From contig NZ_LMUR01000015.1 in NCBI RefSeq assembly GCF_009765825.1, positions 693,628-757,627 on the forward strand: DNA of 64,000 nt, given 5' to 3'. A program made the position numbers and the translations under genes. This document shows positions 18,365-27,595 of this stretch, piece after piece. Under the pieces are notes generated by a model, which did no database searches, was not told the DNA's origin, and worked only from the letters and a program-made list of their open reading frames with translations. This DNA comes from Granulicella sp. L60 (GTDB lineage: Bacteria; Acidobacteriota; Terriglobia; Terriglobales; Acidobacteriaceae). The number at the start of each line of letters is the position of its first letter. Position 1 is the stretch's first letter.

Positions 18365-19573
18365 ATGCGATCAATTGAAAGAACGGATGCTCCTGAATCA
18401 AACACAAACGAAATCAAGGAAATGTCGCGTCGGAAGATTCTAATCGGCGGGGCGACCATGGTCGCAGGCATGAGTCTATCCCGAGCCGCCTCGGCTCTGT
18501 CTACCTTCCGATCCGATTCCACAAACATAAAGGGGAAAAGCATGTCGCATCATCTCGACTCACCTATCGCTCGGCAGGACCTTCGCCTCGACATCACCGA
18601 CCTCTATGCATTTCGAGGAGAGACCGGAACGGCGTTTGTGATAAACGTCTGCCACTCCATCGGAAAGCCGCCAATTACCGGCTACCATCCGGAAGGCATG
18701 TACGAGTTCAAGATCGATCTCAACGGCGATGCTGTTGAGGAACTTACCTATCGCTTTACGTTCGAAGAGCGCGACGCGCAGGGAAAGCAGAAGTACACTA
18801 TTCGCCGCATCAGCGGCAAAGACGCCGTCGATCCGCACGCGCCCGGTACGGTGGTGGCACACGGAGTGACTGACGAAACTGTAACCTCGCCATCAGGACT
18901 GCGTGCCTGGGCTGGTCACGCCGGTGACCCGTTCTGGATTGAGCCAGATGTTCTCCATGCCGTTGGCCACGCGTTTGAAGATGGGACCAAGGTGGATCTC
19001 ACGGGGTGGGATCCAAGCAAAGCACACAACTTGTTTGCCGGTCATACCGTGTACGCAATGGTATTGGAAGTACCCGATGCCGAACTGCTTGCCAGTGCAG
19101 GCGACAATCGAAAGATCGGTGTATGGGCTGTGGCTACACTCGCAACGGATGCAGGCGGATGGCGTTCGATCAACCGTATCGGACTACCGATGATGCCTCC
19201 GCTGTTCGCTCAGTACGACGAAGATTTCGGCAATCGGCTCAATGCCGGACACCCCTCTGAAGACTTCGCAACCTACGGAGGGCACATTACCAAGTCCATC
19301 GGATCTGTGGTCGCCGCATACGGAACGGCTGAAGATCCGCACGCATACGCCGAGAAGATCGCCCATCGTCTGTTGCCCAACATGCTTCCTTACACCGTTG
19401 GCACTCAAGCATCGCTTGGCTTCGTCGAGTGGAACGGTCGTTCCCTCACGGACAATGCGCCCAATGTCATGTTCTCCACCGCGGCGAACACTCCGATCCA
19501 ACTCGGGATCGGCAAGGAATCGGTTACTTCAAAGCCTCGCAAGATGTTCCCTTACGTTCCACTGGCAGTGTAA
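18365..19573 (+). CDS. DUF4331 family protein with Tat-type leader
   Basis: The protein has 402 aa from ATG 18365 (GAAGAGGTGG upstream). Residues about 21-45 read MSRRKILIGGATMVAGMSLS, a twin-arginine-like signal followed by an alanine-rich cleavage zone, so it is probably exported folded. The body begins MSHHLDSPIARQDLRLDITD and contains LYAFRGETGTAFVINVC and WAVATLATDAGGW, features of DUF4331, a family of unknown function. A GTG at 18353 is an alternative start. A perfect hairpin separates it from the Ni/Co transporter gene downstream. The role is unknown; the HLDSPxxxxDxRxDITD motif might bind a metal. Confidence 0.75.
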   Translation: MRSIERTDAPESNTNEIKEMSRRKILIGGATMVAGMSLSRAASALSTFRSDSTNIKGKSMSHHLDSPIARQDLRLDITDLYAFRGETGTAFVINVCHSIGKPPITGYHPEGMYEFKIDLNGDAVEELTYRFTFEERDAQGKQKYTIRRISGKDAVDPHAPGTVVAHGVTDETVTSPSGLRAWAGHAGDPFWIEPDVLHAVGHAFEDGTKVDLTGWDPSKAHNLFAGHTVYAMVLEVPDAELLASAGDNRKIGVWAVATLATDAGGWRSINRIGLPMMPPLFAQYDEDFGNRLNAGHPSEDFATYGGHITKSIGSVVAAYGTAEDPHAYAEKIAHRLLPNMLPYTVGTQASLGFVEWNGRSLTDNAPNVMFSTAANTPIQLGIGKESVTSKPRKMFPYVPLAV

Positions 19574-19579
19574 GAAATC

Positions 19580-19620
19580 GATCGACTGGGCCGGAGCCGA
19601 GCCCAGTCGATCAACCGTTT
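19580..19620 (+). terminator. Rho-independent terminator or attenuator between the DUF4331 and transporter genes
   Basis: GATCGACTGGGC (19580-19591) pairs perfectly with GCCCAGTCGATC (19601-19612) around a 9-base loop, and CAACCGTTTT follows. It starts 7 bases after the DUF4331 stop and 40 bases before the transporter start. Confidence 0.7.
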
Positions 19621-19651
19621 TCCGGCTGACAAATTCACCGCCGGAGTTCAG

Positions 19652-20701
19652 ATGCGCAGTTCAGGAAACAATGCTTTCGGCGACGTGAGGGTCAGAATAT
19701 TCGGCATTTACGGGCTATTACTGATCTTCAATGTGGGGGCATGGCTCTGGGCTCTGATAGCCTTTCGCCATTATCCAGTGCTGTTAGGGACAGCGTTTCT
19801 TGCCTATAGTTTTGGTCTGCGGCATGCTGTCGATGCAGATCATATCGCGGCAATCGACAATGTGACTCGCAAGCTGATGCAGGAAGGCAAGCAACCGGTC
19901 GCAGTCGGATTGATGTTTTCGCTTGGGCATTCAACAGTGGTGTTCGTTGGGTCGATAGCGATTGCCTCGGCAGCTTCGGTGCTTCAGCACCGCGTCGATG
20001 CCTTCCGGAGTATCGGTGGGATGATCGGCACCCTGGTATCGACCATCTTCCTATTCGGCATCGCCTTCGTGAACCTCACCGTGCTGCGTGCCGTTTACCA
20101 TGTCTTTGTACGTGTCCGCAATGGCCTGCCCTATGTCGAGGAGGACCTGAATCTGCTTTTGGCAGATCGGGGGTTGCTGGCACGCCTCTTCCGACCAATG
20201 TTCTCGATGATCCGGCAGAGTTGGCATATGTATCCGCTTGGGGTTCTGTTTGGGCTCGGGTTCGACACAGCTACGGAGATAGGCCTTTTAAGTATCTCCG
20301 CGACGGAAGCCTCGAAAGGGCTGCCGGTGATGTCCACGCTTGTTTTCCCAGCCCTCTTCGCGGCAGGCATGTCACTTGTCGATACAACAGACAACATCCT
20401 GATGCTGGGAGCTTATGGATGGGCATTCGTTAAGCCCATTCGGAAGCTCTACTACAACATGACCATCACGCTCGTCTCGGTGATTGTTGCCGTGGTCGTG
20501 GGCGGCATTGAGGCATTAGGCCTATTTGCCGGTCAATTTCATTTTGGCGGAATGTTTTGGGACGCTGTGCGTAAGCTCAATGAGAACTTTGGAACGCTCG
20601 GATACCTCATCGTCGGGTTCTTTGCGTTGAGCTGGATCATATCGGTTGCCTACTACAAATGGCGGCGCTTCGACGACATCACACTGTTTGAAGGTTCTTG
20701 A
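19652..20701 (+). CDS. Nickel/cobalt transporter, NiCoT family
   Basis: This 349-aa polytopic membrane protein has the NiCoT signature FGLRHAVDADHIAAIDN in its second helix, followed by LMFSLGHSTVVF and LGFDTATEIGLL, all typical of HoxN/NixA permeases. About eight hydrophobic segments are visible. It should import Ni2+ or Co2+ at low concentration for metalloenzymes such as hydrogenase or urease, none of which is in this window. The ATG at 19652 has GGAG 8 bases upstream. Part of its 3' half is repeated in degenerate form at 21663-21880. No metal-responsive RNA or operator was recognised upstream. Confidence 0.88.
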   Translation: MRSSGNNAFGDVRVRIFGIYGLLLIFNVGAWLWALIAFRHYPVLLGTAFLAYSFGLRHAVDADHIAAIDNVTRKLMQEGKQPVAVGLMFSLGHSTVVFVGSIAIASAASVLQHRVDAFRSIGGMIGTLVSTIFLFGIAFVNLTVLRAVYHVFVRVRNGLPYVEEDLNLLLADRGLLARLFRPMFSMIRQSWHMYPLGVLFGLGFDTATEIGLLSISATEASKGLPVMSTLVFPALFAAGMSLVDTTDNILMLGAYGWAFVKPIRKLYYNMTITLVSVIVAVVVGGIEALGLFAGQFHFGGMFWDAVRKLNENFGTLGYLIVGFFALSWIISVAYYKWRRFDDITLFEGS

Positions 20702-20827
20702 TGAGCCAAGCCCCGAAGGTGAGCTGCGGGTCGGTGCGAATTGGTTCCGCGAAGCGCGTCCCACAGGCTAATAAAGTCAATGCGCGCCGGTTACAACGTT
20801 GCCTGGGTGTCCCCGTAACGGAAGAGC

Positions 20828-21430
20828 TTACTTAAGCGCTTGCGTGAGTAAAGGATGTAGCTTCTCCCATAAGGAGACAAGCCCGCTTGATACACCAACG
20901 GCTTTGCTCAACCCGTCTAGCATCGGACCGATTACGGCGCGCCGACGAGCTTCTTTAGGTTTCGTCAGCTCCTCAGAAAGCGTCGCTAGCTGCTCCGCCA
21001 TTTCTCGCTTTTGATCGTCAGCAACAGGCGCATTCGCCAGCGCGTCCGTGAATGCTTTAAGAGCTGCCGCCAGGTCCGTGTTCCCCTGCTTCTCCGTATT
21101 TCCAATCGCTACCGCTATGCTTTGCGCCGAACCGGTAGTGATCGCTCCAACCGTGCTACCCCCCTGCACATTCACGCTGTGAATCGTGTTGTATTGTGCA
21201 GAAGGCTTGGCAGGTATATTTATCCTCGGGGTTGTAGAGCCTAATCCAACCATCCAATCCATTTCGGCTGTCACGTGATTTTGGTGCGCGTACAGGAGCC
21301 GCAGTTGGTCGTTAGAGGCTTCCAGTTTCGCCGTTTCTGTTTGCTGCAGCAGAGCGTAACAGCCAACGCAAAGGGGATGATTTGCGATGTTTACGAGGGC
21401 CGGTTTTCCGCACTGGTCACAGGAAGACAT
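20828..21430 (-). CDS. Uncharacterised protein: zinc ribbon, beta-rich linker, helical tail
   Basis: This 200-aa protein begins with a zinc-ribbon-like CDQCGK ... CVGC (residues 4-25). A middle segment of about residues 78-112 (YNTIHSVNVQGGSTVGAITT) is rich in small polar residues and looks like a short beta-helix or beta-sandwich stretch. The C-terminal 85 residues form charged amphipathic helices (DQKREMAEQLATLSEELTKP). I do not recognise a named family. It has no signal or membrane segment. The gene sits on the opposite strand between the intact Ni/Co transporter gene and its broken copy, which suggests it arrived with, or interrupted, a duplication. Confidence 0.65.
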   Translation of the reverse strand: MSSCDQCGKPALVNIANHPLCVGCYALLQQTETAKLEASNDQLRLLYAHQNHVTAEMDWMVGLGSTTPRINIPAKPSAQYNTIHSVNVQGGSTVGAITTGSAQSIAVAIGNTEKQGNTDLAAALKAFTDALANAPVADDQKREMAEQLATLSEELTKPKEARRRAVIGPMLDGLSKAVGVSSGLVSLWEKLHPLLTQALK

Positions 21431-21662
21431 GTAGTTGAAGTCTGACAGAAGAACGGCATACAGACCAGTGTAAATTCATGCTCCCGTGCTTCGAGCCCGT
21501 TTGAGATCTTTGAACCCACCGTCTCAGCCAAGGCCGCGCCGATTGATTGGTACCGACAATTTCGGGTTTTCGGACGTAAGTTCGCTTAAAGAGTGCATTG
21601 GTGATTCTTCACTCGATGAAAGCAAGTGCTATGAATTCAATCACAACCAAGCCATGGCACCG

Positions 21663-21880
21663 CTCTTCCTACCAATGTTCTCGATGATCCGGCAGAGTTG
21701 GCATATATATCCGCTTGGGGTTTTGTTTGGGCTCGGGTTTCGACACGGCTGCGGAGGTAGGCCTTTTGAACATCTCCGCTACGAAAGCCTCGAAAGGGTT
21801 GCCGGCGATGTGCGCTTGTTTCCCAGCCTTCTTCGCGGCAGCATGTCACATGTCGATACATGCGACAATATCCTGCTGCA
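21663..21880 (+). pseudogene. Degenerate partial copy of the Ni/Co transporter gene
   Basis: Bases 21663-21880 align with 20186-20405 inside the intact transporter gene at roughly 85-90 % identity by eye, sharing for example ACCAATGTTCTCGATGATCC and CTCGAAAGGG. The copy has a 1-base insertion after GGGCTCGGG and several small deletions, so the frame is lost. It has neither the 5' nor the 3' end of the gene. It is a decayed fragment of a former paralogue or duplication. Confidence 0.85.
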
Positions 21881-22014
21881 CGAAGTGCAGGATGAAAAAA
21901 TCAAGCAAAGAAATATAACTATTTGTTTTAGTTAGCAGAATAACTACATGTATTGCTTGAGGCTCTGACGGCATTCAAGATTCCCACTCACCATTCTAAA
22001 AACAAATAATCTAG

Positions 22015-22040
22015 TTCCACAACTATTTGTGCTTGTGGAA
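22015..22040. repeat. Perfect 8-bp inverted repeat in an AT-rich gap
   Basis: TTCCACAA and TTGTGGAA flank a 10-base spacer. The surrounding gap (21881-22440) is AT-rich near its left end and also carries AACTATTTGT twice (21917 and 22021). No gene is supported in the 560 bases between the pseudogene and the histidine kinase gene. The palindrome could be an operator or a weak terminator. Confidence 0.35.
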
Positions 22041-22440
22041 GTCATTTGACTCATCGGAGCCAAAGGACATCCCAGGTCCCAAGTGGGAGCTCGGTGTCCA
22101 GTCAAGCTTTCTCTCGGTTTATCGTCTCGAAGGGTCCTGCACAGCAGGATTGGCCTTCGCAAAAGCGGCGCGGCGCACTTAGCTCATGCAAGTCAGCTTG
22201 GCGCACCTCTTTTTAAAGCCATTGAGAACATAAGAGGGTTGAACATAAGCATATTCAAGAGCAAGCTCAGATGTTGCGAGTTCAGCGCTCGATTTTGCCA
22301 TGGGGTGCAGACGCTGCTGGCTCCGATTTAAGAAGATGATGACGCCAAGTGTGTCGTAGCGACGATTGTGCTAATTCGACCCCTGCTGTCCGCTGGATAC
22401 TCTATAGAACCCGGCCGGCACCATTTAAGTAGCCCTATTT

Positions 22441-23940
22441 ATGTCTCATGGTATGCCTGTTGTAGGCTGGAGAAGAACGTATTGCGAGACTTCTATGACG
22501 GTGCCAGAACGCTGGACAGGTGACGAGTGCCGCAATGTAATGAGCGCAATCCCCGTATACGTGTGGTCAGCGCTGCCCGACGGCACGGTTGATTTTGTCA
22601 ATCCTCAGTGGGAAGAGTATACCGGCCTCCCCGGGAGCGCCGCTTTTGGTTGGAAGTGGGCATCGGTAATTCATCCTGAGGATGTAGAACGGTACACCTC
22701 AGCCTGGAAACTATCGCTTGAGTGCCTCGACCCGTTGGAACAAGAGATTCGCGTTCACGGCAAAAATGGGATTTATCGATGGTGGCTCATTCGATGCACT
22801 CCTGCTTATGACGAATCCGGCCAGCTCCTGAAATGGTATGGCGCAGGTTTCGATATTGATGACCGCAAACGTGTGCAGGAAGAGCTGCAACGTCATCATG
22901 AAACCGTTCGTGATCAAATTGAGCAAGAACTTCGCGATACGATCGATGCGATTCCAGTTCTTTGTGGAACGCTATCGTCTGATGGAAACGTCGACTTTTT
23001 CAACCGGCGCACGCTCGAATATTATGGCCTGTCTTCCGAGGAAATGATTGGTTTTAACTGGAAGAATGTGGTCCATCCGGATGATTTACCCCGCCTCGTA
23101 GCGGCTCAACTTGAATCTTTTCCTGCCGGACGGCCGCTAGACATTGAGACGCGGTGTAGACGGGCGGATGGGGTATACCGCTGGGTGATCCATCGCATCG
23201 TGCCCAGATATGGCGAGCACGGGGAGATTATCAAATGGTACGGCATCACCTTCGATATCGAAGATCGGAAGCGGGCTGAGGAAGCGGTGCTGGAGCAGCG
23301 TGTCTTTGAACGTACGAGGATTGCGCGCGAGCTGCACGACACCCTGCTGCAGAACTTTCAAGCGACGCTGCTCATGTTGGGGGCTGCGAAGAACCTTCTC
23401 GACGGTGGGCCGGTTAAGGAAACGCTCGAACAAGCCCTTGTTACGGCTGATCGCGCCATTGCTGAGGGGAGAGAGGCAATCCAGGGACTACGTCTGGGCA
23501 CGGAAGAACCTGGCGATCTCATCACGGTACTTACCACGTTGGGCAAAGGATTAGCCGCCGGGCTCGGGACCGGCGGCTGCCCTTCGTTTCATGTAGAGGT
23601 TTCAGGAGTTCCAGCTCGGCTGAACCCCTCCGTTATCCACGAAGTCGTGAGTATCGGTAGCGAGGCCCTTCGAAATGCCTTCCGTCACGCTCGTGCAAAG
23701 GATATACGACTGCACTTTCGATACGAGGCAGAGGAATTCCGACTTGCCGTAGTTGATGACGGAACAGGCATCGATCCCGCTATCCTGGCAACGGGTCGCG
23801 GCGAAGGCCACTTTGGTTTGGCAGGCATGCGCGAACGTTCAAAGATTGTCAGCGGCAACTTCACTCCCTGGAGTGAACGTGGGCTCGGGACCAGAATTGA
23901 ACTGAAAATCCCGGGGTCGCACGCCTACGATGTCTCGTGA
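22441..23940 (+). CDS. PAS-PAS sensor histidine kinase (NarL-partner type)
   Basis: This 499-aa protein has two PAS/PAC units (about 30-145 and 165-280; each contains a WKWASVIHPED or WKNVVHPDD motif and ends KWYG). A HisKA_3 dimerisation domain carries phospho-acceptor H299 in RIARELHDTLLQNF. A HATPase domain ends GHFGLAGMRERSKIV. No membrane helix is visible, so it is a soluble sensor of a redox, light or small-molecule cue. HisKA_3 kinases signal to LuxR/NarL-type regulators, and such a regulator is encoded at 31794. An internal ATG at 22498 is an alternative start; neither start has a clear ribosome-binding site. Confidence 0.88.
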   Translation: MSHGMPVVGWRRTYCETSMTVPERWTGDECRNVMSAIPVYVWSALPDGTVDFVNPQWEEYTGLPGSAAFGWKWASVIHPEDVERYTSAWKLSLECLDPLEQEIRVHGKNGIYRWWLIRCTPAYDESGQLLKWYGAGFDIDDRKRVQEELQRHHETVRDQIEQELRDTIDAIPVLCGTLSSDGNVDFFNRRTLEYYGLSSEEMIGFNWKNVVHPDDLPRLVAAQLESFPAGRPLDIETRCRRADGVYRWVIHRIVPRYGEHGEIIKWYGITFDIEDRKRAEEAVLEQRVFERTRIARELHDTLLQNFQATLLMLGAAKNLLDGGPVKETLEQALVTADRAIAEGREAIQGLRLGTEEPGDLITVLTTLGKGLAAGLGTGGCPSFHVEVSGVPARLNPSVIHEVVSIGSEALRNAFRHARAKDIRLHFRYEAEEFRLAVVDDGTGIDPAILATGRGEGHFGLAGMRERSKIVSGNFTPWSERGLGTRIELKIPGSHAYDVS

Positions 23941-24239
23941 ACAGCAAGAACCAGGTTAAATGCACTCATTACCTCCGTGTCTCTATCACCAGCCTTCGCG
24001 AATTGGCCACGCCTGGTGACTGTATTTGCGCATCACGCTTATGTTCGGAGGCGCCCCCTTCACTAAAATGACCGTGGCCTCGGAATAATCGTAGATATTG
24101 ATCCAAGATAAACCGTGGCCCTGAGCCTAGGAGCGCGCACACACGAAAGTGTAGTTCGCATACCCATCTACAGCGGCGTTGAAAATGAAGACGACTAGAG
24201 CACAATTGGCTTGCTTAGCCGAACAGGTGAGGAGCAAGC

Positions 24240-25541
24240 ATGTCGAATTCAAGCGATATCAAAAGCGTCGTGATTATTGGTGGAGGTTTTGCCGGGCTCA
24301 ATTGTGCACAGAAGCTGGCCGCGCATAAGAATCTTAAGATCACCATTCTTGACAGAAACAATTATCAGCAGTTTCAGCCATTGCTGTATCAAGTCGCCAC
24401 AGGCACTCTATCGCCAGACAATGCAGCGTTCAATCTACGGGCTGTGTTAGCCGGACACGAAAATGTAGACGTTGTCATGGCGGAGGTGAAGTCCGTTGAC
24501 CTCGCCACACGGACAGCTTATTCAGTCGGTGGCGACGAATTTCAGGGAGACTTCCTGGTGCTTGCCGCAGGCGCAGAGCCAAATTTCTTTGGCATCCCTG
24601 GCGTTCAAGAGCATGCGCTACCGCTTTACTCGCTGCTTGACGCAGAGCACCTGAGATCACGCCTTATCGGTGCTCTTGAAACCGCAGATCGAGATGCCGG
24701 CAAGAGAACGGAACCGCTGCGGTTTGTCGTGATCGGTGGGGGTGCTACGGGAGTTGAGATCGCCGGCGCCATTGGTGATGTACTGCAGCGCACATCGTTG
24801 CTTGCGTTCAAGCATGCCGATCTAAAACACGCATCGGTGACGTTGATCGACATGGGGAAGACTGTTCTCGGCCCGTTCGGCAAGCACTCTCAGGAGTATG
24901 CAACGGAAATGCTGAAAAACCGCGGAATCGAGTTACTGCTCGGGGTCTCCGTAAAGGAGGTAGCAAAGAACGGTGTCACCCTCTCGGACGGTACCCACAT
25001 TCCTGCTGAACTGGTGATTTGGGCCGGAGGGCTTAAGGGGGCGGCTATTTCCAACTCACTCGGTATCAAGGCAGGGCGCGGCGGTAGAGTCGATGTTCAA
25101 CCAGATCTAAGCGTCGCAGATTTTCCTGGAGTGTATGCGGTTGGAGATTTCGCAAACTTCCAGACCGTCGATGGCCAGGCGCTACCGCAACTAGCCTCGG
25201 TTGCCCAGCAAGCAGGTCGCCATTGTGCAAAGAACATAGCCGCAGCCGCACTAGGTAACTCCGGCAAACGTTTTGAATATCACGACAAGGGAATCATGGC
25301 TATGGTCGGCCGGAACGCGGCAGTAGCTGAAGTAGGTTCAAACCGGCATACGGTGACCGGAACGCTCGCATTTGCCGCGTGGCTCGGAGTGCACGCCTTG
25401 TTGCTGACGACGGTACGCGCGAAAGTCGAGACCTTCGTTGAGTGGGCATGGGAATACTTCGGCCATGTTCACGTCGACGCGATTCTGGATCGACCTGACG
25501 TTGACTGGTCGAATGGGATGAATACTCCACCCGTGGATTAG
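24240..25541 (+). CDS. ndh: Type II NADH dehydrogenase (NDH-2)
   Basis: This 433-aa flavoprotein has an N-terminal FAD-binding VVIIGGGFAGLNCAQKL and a second dinucleotide motif VVIGGGATGVEIAGAIGD near residue 165. The quinone-pocket region YQQFQPLLYQVATG and VYAVGDFANF are typical of NDH-2. A hydrophobic C-terminal helix (AWLGVHALLLTTVRAKVE) should anchor it to the inner membrane. It oxidises NADH and reduces quinone without pumping protons. AGGTGAGGAG precedes the ATG. Cytochrome bd downstream would accept electrons from the same quinone pool, so the two suggest an uncoupled or low-oxygen respiratory branch. Confidence 0.88.
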   Translation: MSNSSDIKSVVIIGGGFAGLNCAQKLAAHKNLKITILDRNNYQQFQPLLYQVATGTLSPDNAAFNLRAVLAGHENVDVVMAEVKSVDLATRTAYSVGGDEFQGDFLVLAAGAEPNFFGIPGVQEHALPLYSLLDAEHLRSRLIGALETADRDAGKRTEPLRFVVIGGGATGVEIAGAIGDVLQRTSLLAFKHADLKHASVTLIDMGKTVLGPFGKHSQEYATEMLKNRGIELLLGVSVKEVAKNGVTLSDGTHIPAELVIWAGGLKGAAISNSLGIKAGRGGRVDVQPDLSVADFPGVYAVGDFANFQTVDGQALPQLASVAQQAGRHCAKNIAAAALGNSGKRFEYHDKGIMAMVGRNAAVAEVGSNRHTVTGTLAFAAWLGVHALLLTTVRAKVETFVEWAWEYFGHVHVDAILDRPDVDWSNGMNTPPVD

Positions 25542-25634
25542 CACTATCGCCACTATGCCGCTCGCTGCTCAAACAGGTCAGCCTCTGTGAAGAGAAACAC
25601 AAAACCCCTCAGCTTCAGACAAGGAGAAGAAGAA

Positions 25635-26576
25635 ATGTCCTCGTACAAACCCATTCAACGCATCGCGATTGTTGGTACAGGTGTCATCGGCGCAAGCTGG
25701 GCCGCGTATTATCTCTCGCGCGGATTCGATGTGGTCGCTACCGATCCTGCACCAAACGCAGAGGAAGGCCTCCGGAAATATGTGGCGGAGGCATGGGGAT
25801 TGCTCACTAAATATGGACTGGCCCCAAATGCATCGATGGAAAGGCTGGAATTTGCATCTTCCATGCAGGAGGCGCTCCGCGAAGCAGATTTTGTGCAGGA
25901 GAATGGACCCGAACGCCCTGATTTCAAAATCAAGCTGTTCGCCGATATGGATGATGCTACCCCGCCGGAATCCATCATCGCTTCCAGTTCTTCCGGCCTC
26001 ACCATGGACGTCATCCAATCGGGCTGCAAGCGGCCGGAACGTTGCGTGATTGGTCACCCGTTCAACCCCCCGCATGTAATTCCTTTGGTCGAGGTCGTGG
26101 GCGGTGCCAAGACCTCAGAAGAAGCCATTCTGCGAACGATGGAGTTCTACACATCGATCGGGAAGAAGGCGATTCGGCTGCACAAAGCTCTACCCGGCCA
26201 TGTGGCGAATCGTTTCCAGGCCGCTCTCTACAAAGAGGTCTTGTATCTGGTTCAGGAGGGTGTGCTTAGCGTTGAGGATGCCGACATTGCAATCTGTTAC
26301 GGGCCGGGACTTCGTTGGGGAGTCATGGGGCCGAGCCTGCAGTGGCATCTCGGCGGAGGCGCCGGGGGTATTCACCACTACATGGAACACCTCATGCCCC
26401 CGCTAACAGCTTTGATCGGATCGCTTGCTGCTCCAGATGTCACCGATGCACTCAAGCAGACCGTTGTCGACGGAGTTCTTCATGAGGTGGGTGAGCGTTC
26501 CGTCGATGAGTTAGCAAATCAGGAGAACGAAGTGCTTCTTGGGCTTCTAGCATCTCGTTCCAGGGTCGGGCTCTGA
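25635..26576 (+). CDS. 3-hydroxyacyl-CoA dehydrogenase / L-carnitine dehydrogenase-like enzyme
   Basis: The protein has 313 aa from ATG 25635 (AAGGAGA upstream). A Rossmann motif IVGTGVIGASW (12-22) is followed by the D of ATDPAP, which favours NAD. The catalytic segment IGHPFNPPHVIPLVEVVGG holds the histidine of the His-Glu pair. SSSSGLTM matches substrate-binding residues. The length and the single C-terminal helical domain match L-carnitine dehydrogenase and short 3-hydroxyacyl-CoA dehydrogenases. It is followed by a YWTD propeller gene (38-base gap) and a CoA-transferase gene, suggesting a small catabolic operon acting on a hydroxyacid or carnitine-like substrate. Confidence 0.82.
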   Translation: MSSYKPIQRIAIVGTGVIGASWAAYYLSRGFDVVATDPAPNAEEGLRKYVAEAWGLLTKYGLAPNASMERLEFASSMQEALREADFVQENGPERPDFKIKLFADMDDATPPESIIASSSSGLTMDVIQSGCKRPERCVIGHPFNPPHVIPLVEVVGGAKTSEEAILRTMEFYTSIGKKAIRLHKALPGHVANRFQAALYKEVLYLVQEGVLSVEDADIAICYGPGLRWGVMGPSLQWHLGGGAGGIHHYMEHLMPPLTALIGSLAAPDVTDALKQTVVDGVLHEVGERSVDELANQENEVLLGLLASRSRVGL

Positions 26577-26614
26577 TCTCACCGACTGATAACCAGAAAA
26601 GGAGTGCTGCATCT

Positions 26615-27529
26615 ATGTCTGCAATTGAAAGCACCTCAAAAAGCGCGCTAGAAGGTGCGCGGATATTTTTTCTCGATCTTGGGGCAGGCCGGATTCTGTC
26701 GGCTCGACCCGATGGGTCCGATCTGAAGGTCATCATCGGGGGCGGTCAAAGGCACCCCGATGGACTCGCTGCAGATCCCGAGCGACGACATCTCTACTGG
26801 ACCAACATGGGGAACCCTGTTGCGAACGATGGCTCCATCTTCCGGTCCGATCTCGATGGTGGAAACATCACGGTCATCGTTCCGCCCGGATCGACTTTCA
26901 CGCCTAAACAGCTTCAGATCGAAGCGAAGTCGCAGAAGCTCTATTGGTGTGATCGCGAGGGTATGCGCGTCATGCGCTGCAATCTCGATGGCACAGAAAT
27001 AGAGACGCTGGTGCAAACCGGGGAAAACGACGACGATCGACATGACCAAACCCGGTGGTGCGTAGGGATCGCAGTCGATGCGGACGGCGGAAAAATCTAC
27101 TGGACCCAGAAGGGCGGCGACAATGCTGGGCAAGGGCGTATCTTCCGCGCCGGCATTGAGATTCTCTCGGGCGAAGGACCTGCAACCCGCTCAGACATCG
27201 AGCTGCTGTTCGAGCATCTTCCCGAGCCGATAGACCTTGATATCGATCCATCAAGCAGGATGCTGTATTGGACTGATCGCGGCGATCCACCACGAGGTAA
27301 TACAGTCAATCGCGCTTCAATGGATATAGCCGCGAACTCTCACACCGAATCGCAAATCGTGATTACACACTTAATGGAGGGAATCGGTCTGGCTCTCGAC
27401 GTGAACGGCGGACGTATGTTCGTCACCGACCTTGCCGGGTCTGTGTACAGCGCGAATCTTGATGGGACGAATCCCAAAATGTTGTTGGCCGCCGAAGGAA
27501 ACCTGACCGGTATCGCCTACGTGGCTTGA
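26615..27529 (+). CDS. YWTD beta-propeller protein
   Basis: This 304-aa protein contains repeated YWTD-type motifs, each preceded by a short hydrophobic strand: HLYWTNMGNP, KLYWCDREG, KIYWTQKGGD and MLYWTDRGDP, with PDGLA or VGIAVD between blades. This indicates a six-bladed LDL-receptor YWTD/NHL-like propeller. There is no signal peptide, so it should be cytoplasmic, unlike animal receptors. AAAAGGAGTG lies just upstream of the ATG. It sits inside the operon between the 3-hydroxyacyl-CoA dehydrogenase and the CoA-transferase. It could be a lactonase or sugar-acid-like enzyme or a scaffold; no catalytic residues can be assigned. Confidence 0.75.
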   Translation: MSAIESTSKSALEGARIFFLDLGAGRILSARPDGSDLKVIIGGGQRHPDGLAADPERRHLYWTNMGNPVANDGSIFRSDLDGGNITVIVPPGSTFTPKQLQIEAKSQKLYWCDREGMRVMRCNLDGTEIETLVQTGENDDDRHDQTRWCVGIAVDADGGKIYWTQKGGDNAGQGRIFRAGIEILSGEGPATRSDIELLFEHLPEPIDLDIDPSSRMLYWTDRGDPPRGNTVNRASMDIAANSHTESQIVITHLMEGIGLALDVNGGRMFVTDLAGSVYSANLDGTNPKMLLAAEGNLTGIAYVA

Positions 27530-27595
27530 AGCAAACTGCGCTGGGTGCCCACTGATGTCCTCACACACACTTTTGACGGTCACGAAAGGAGCATT

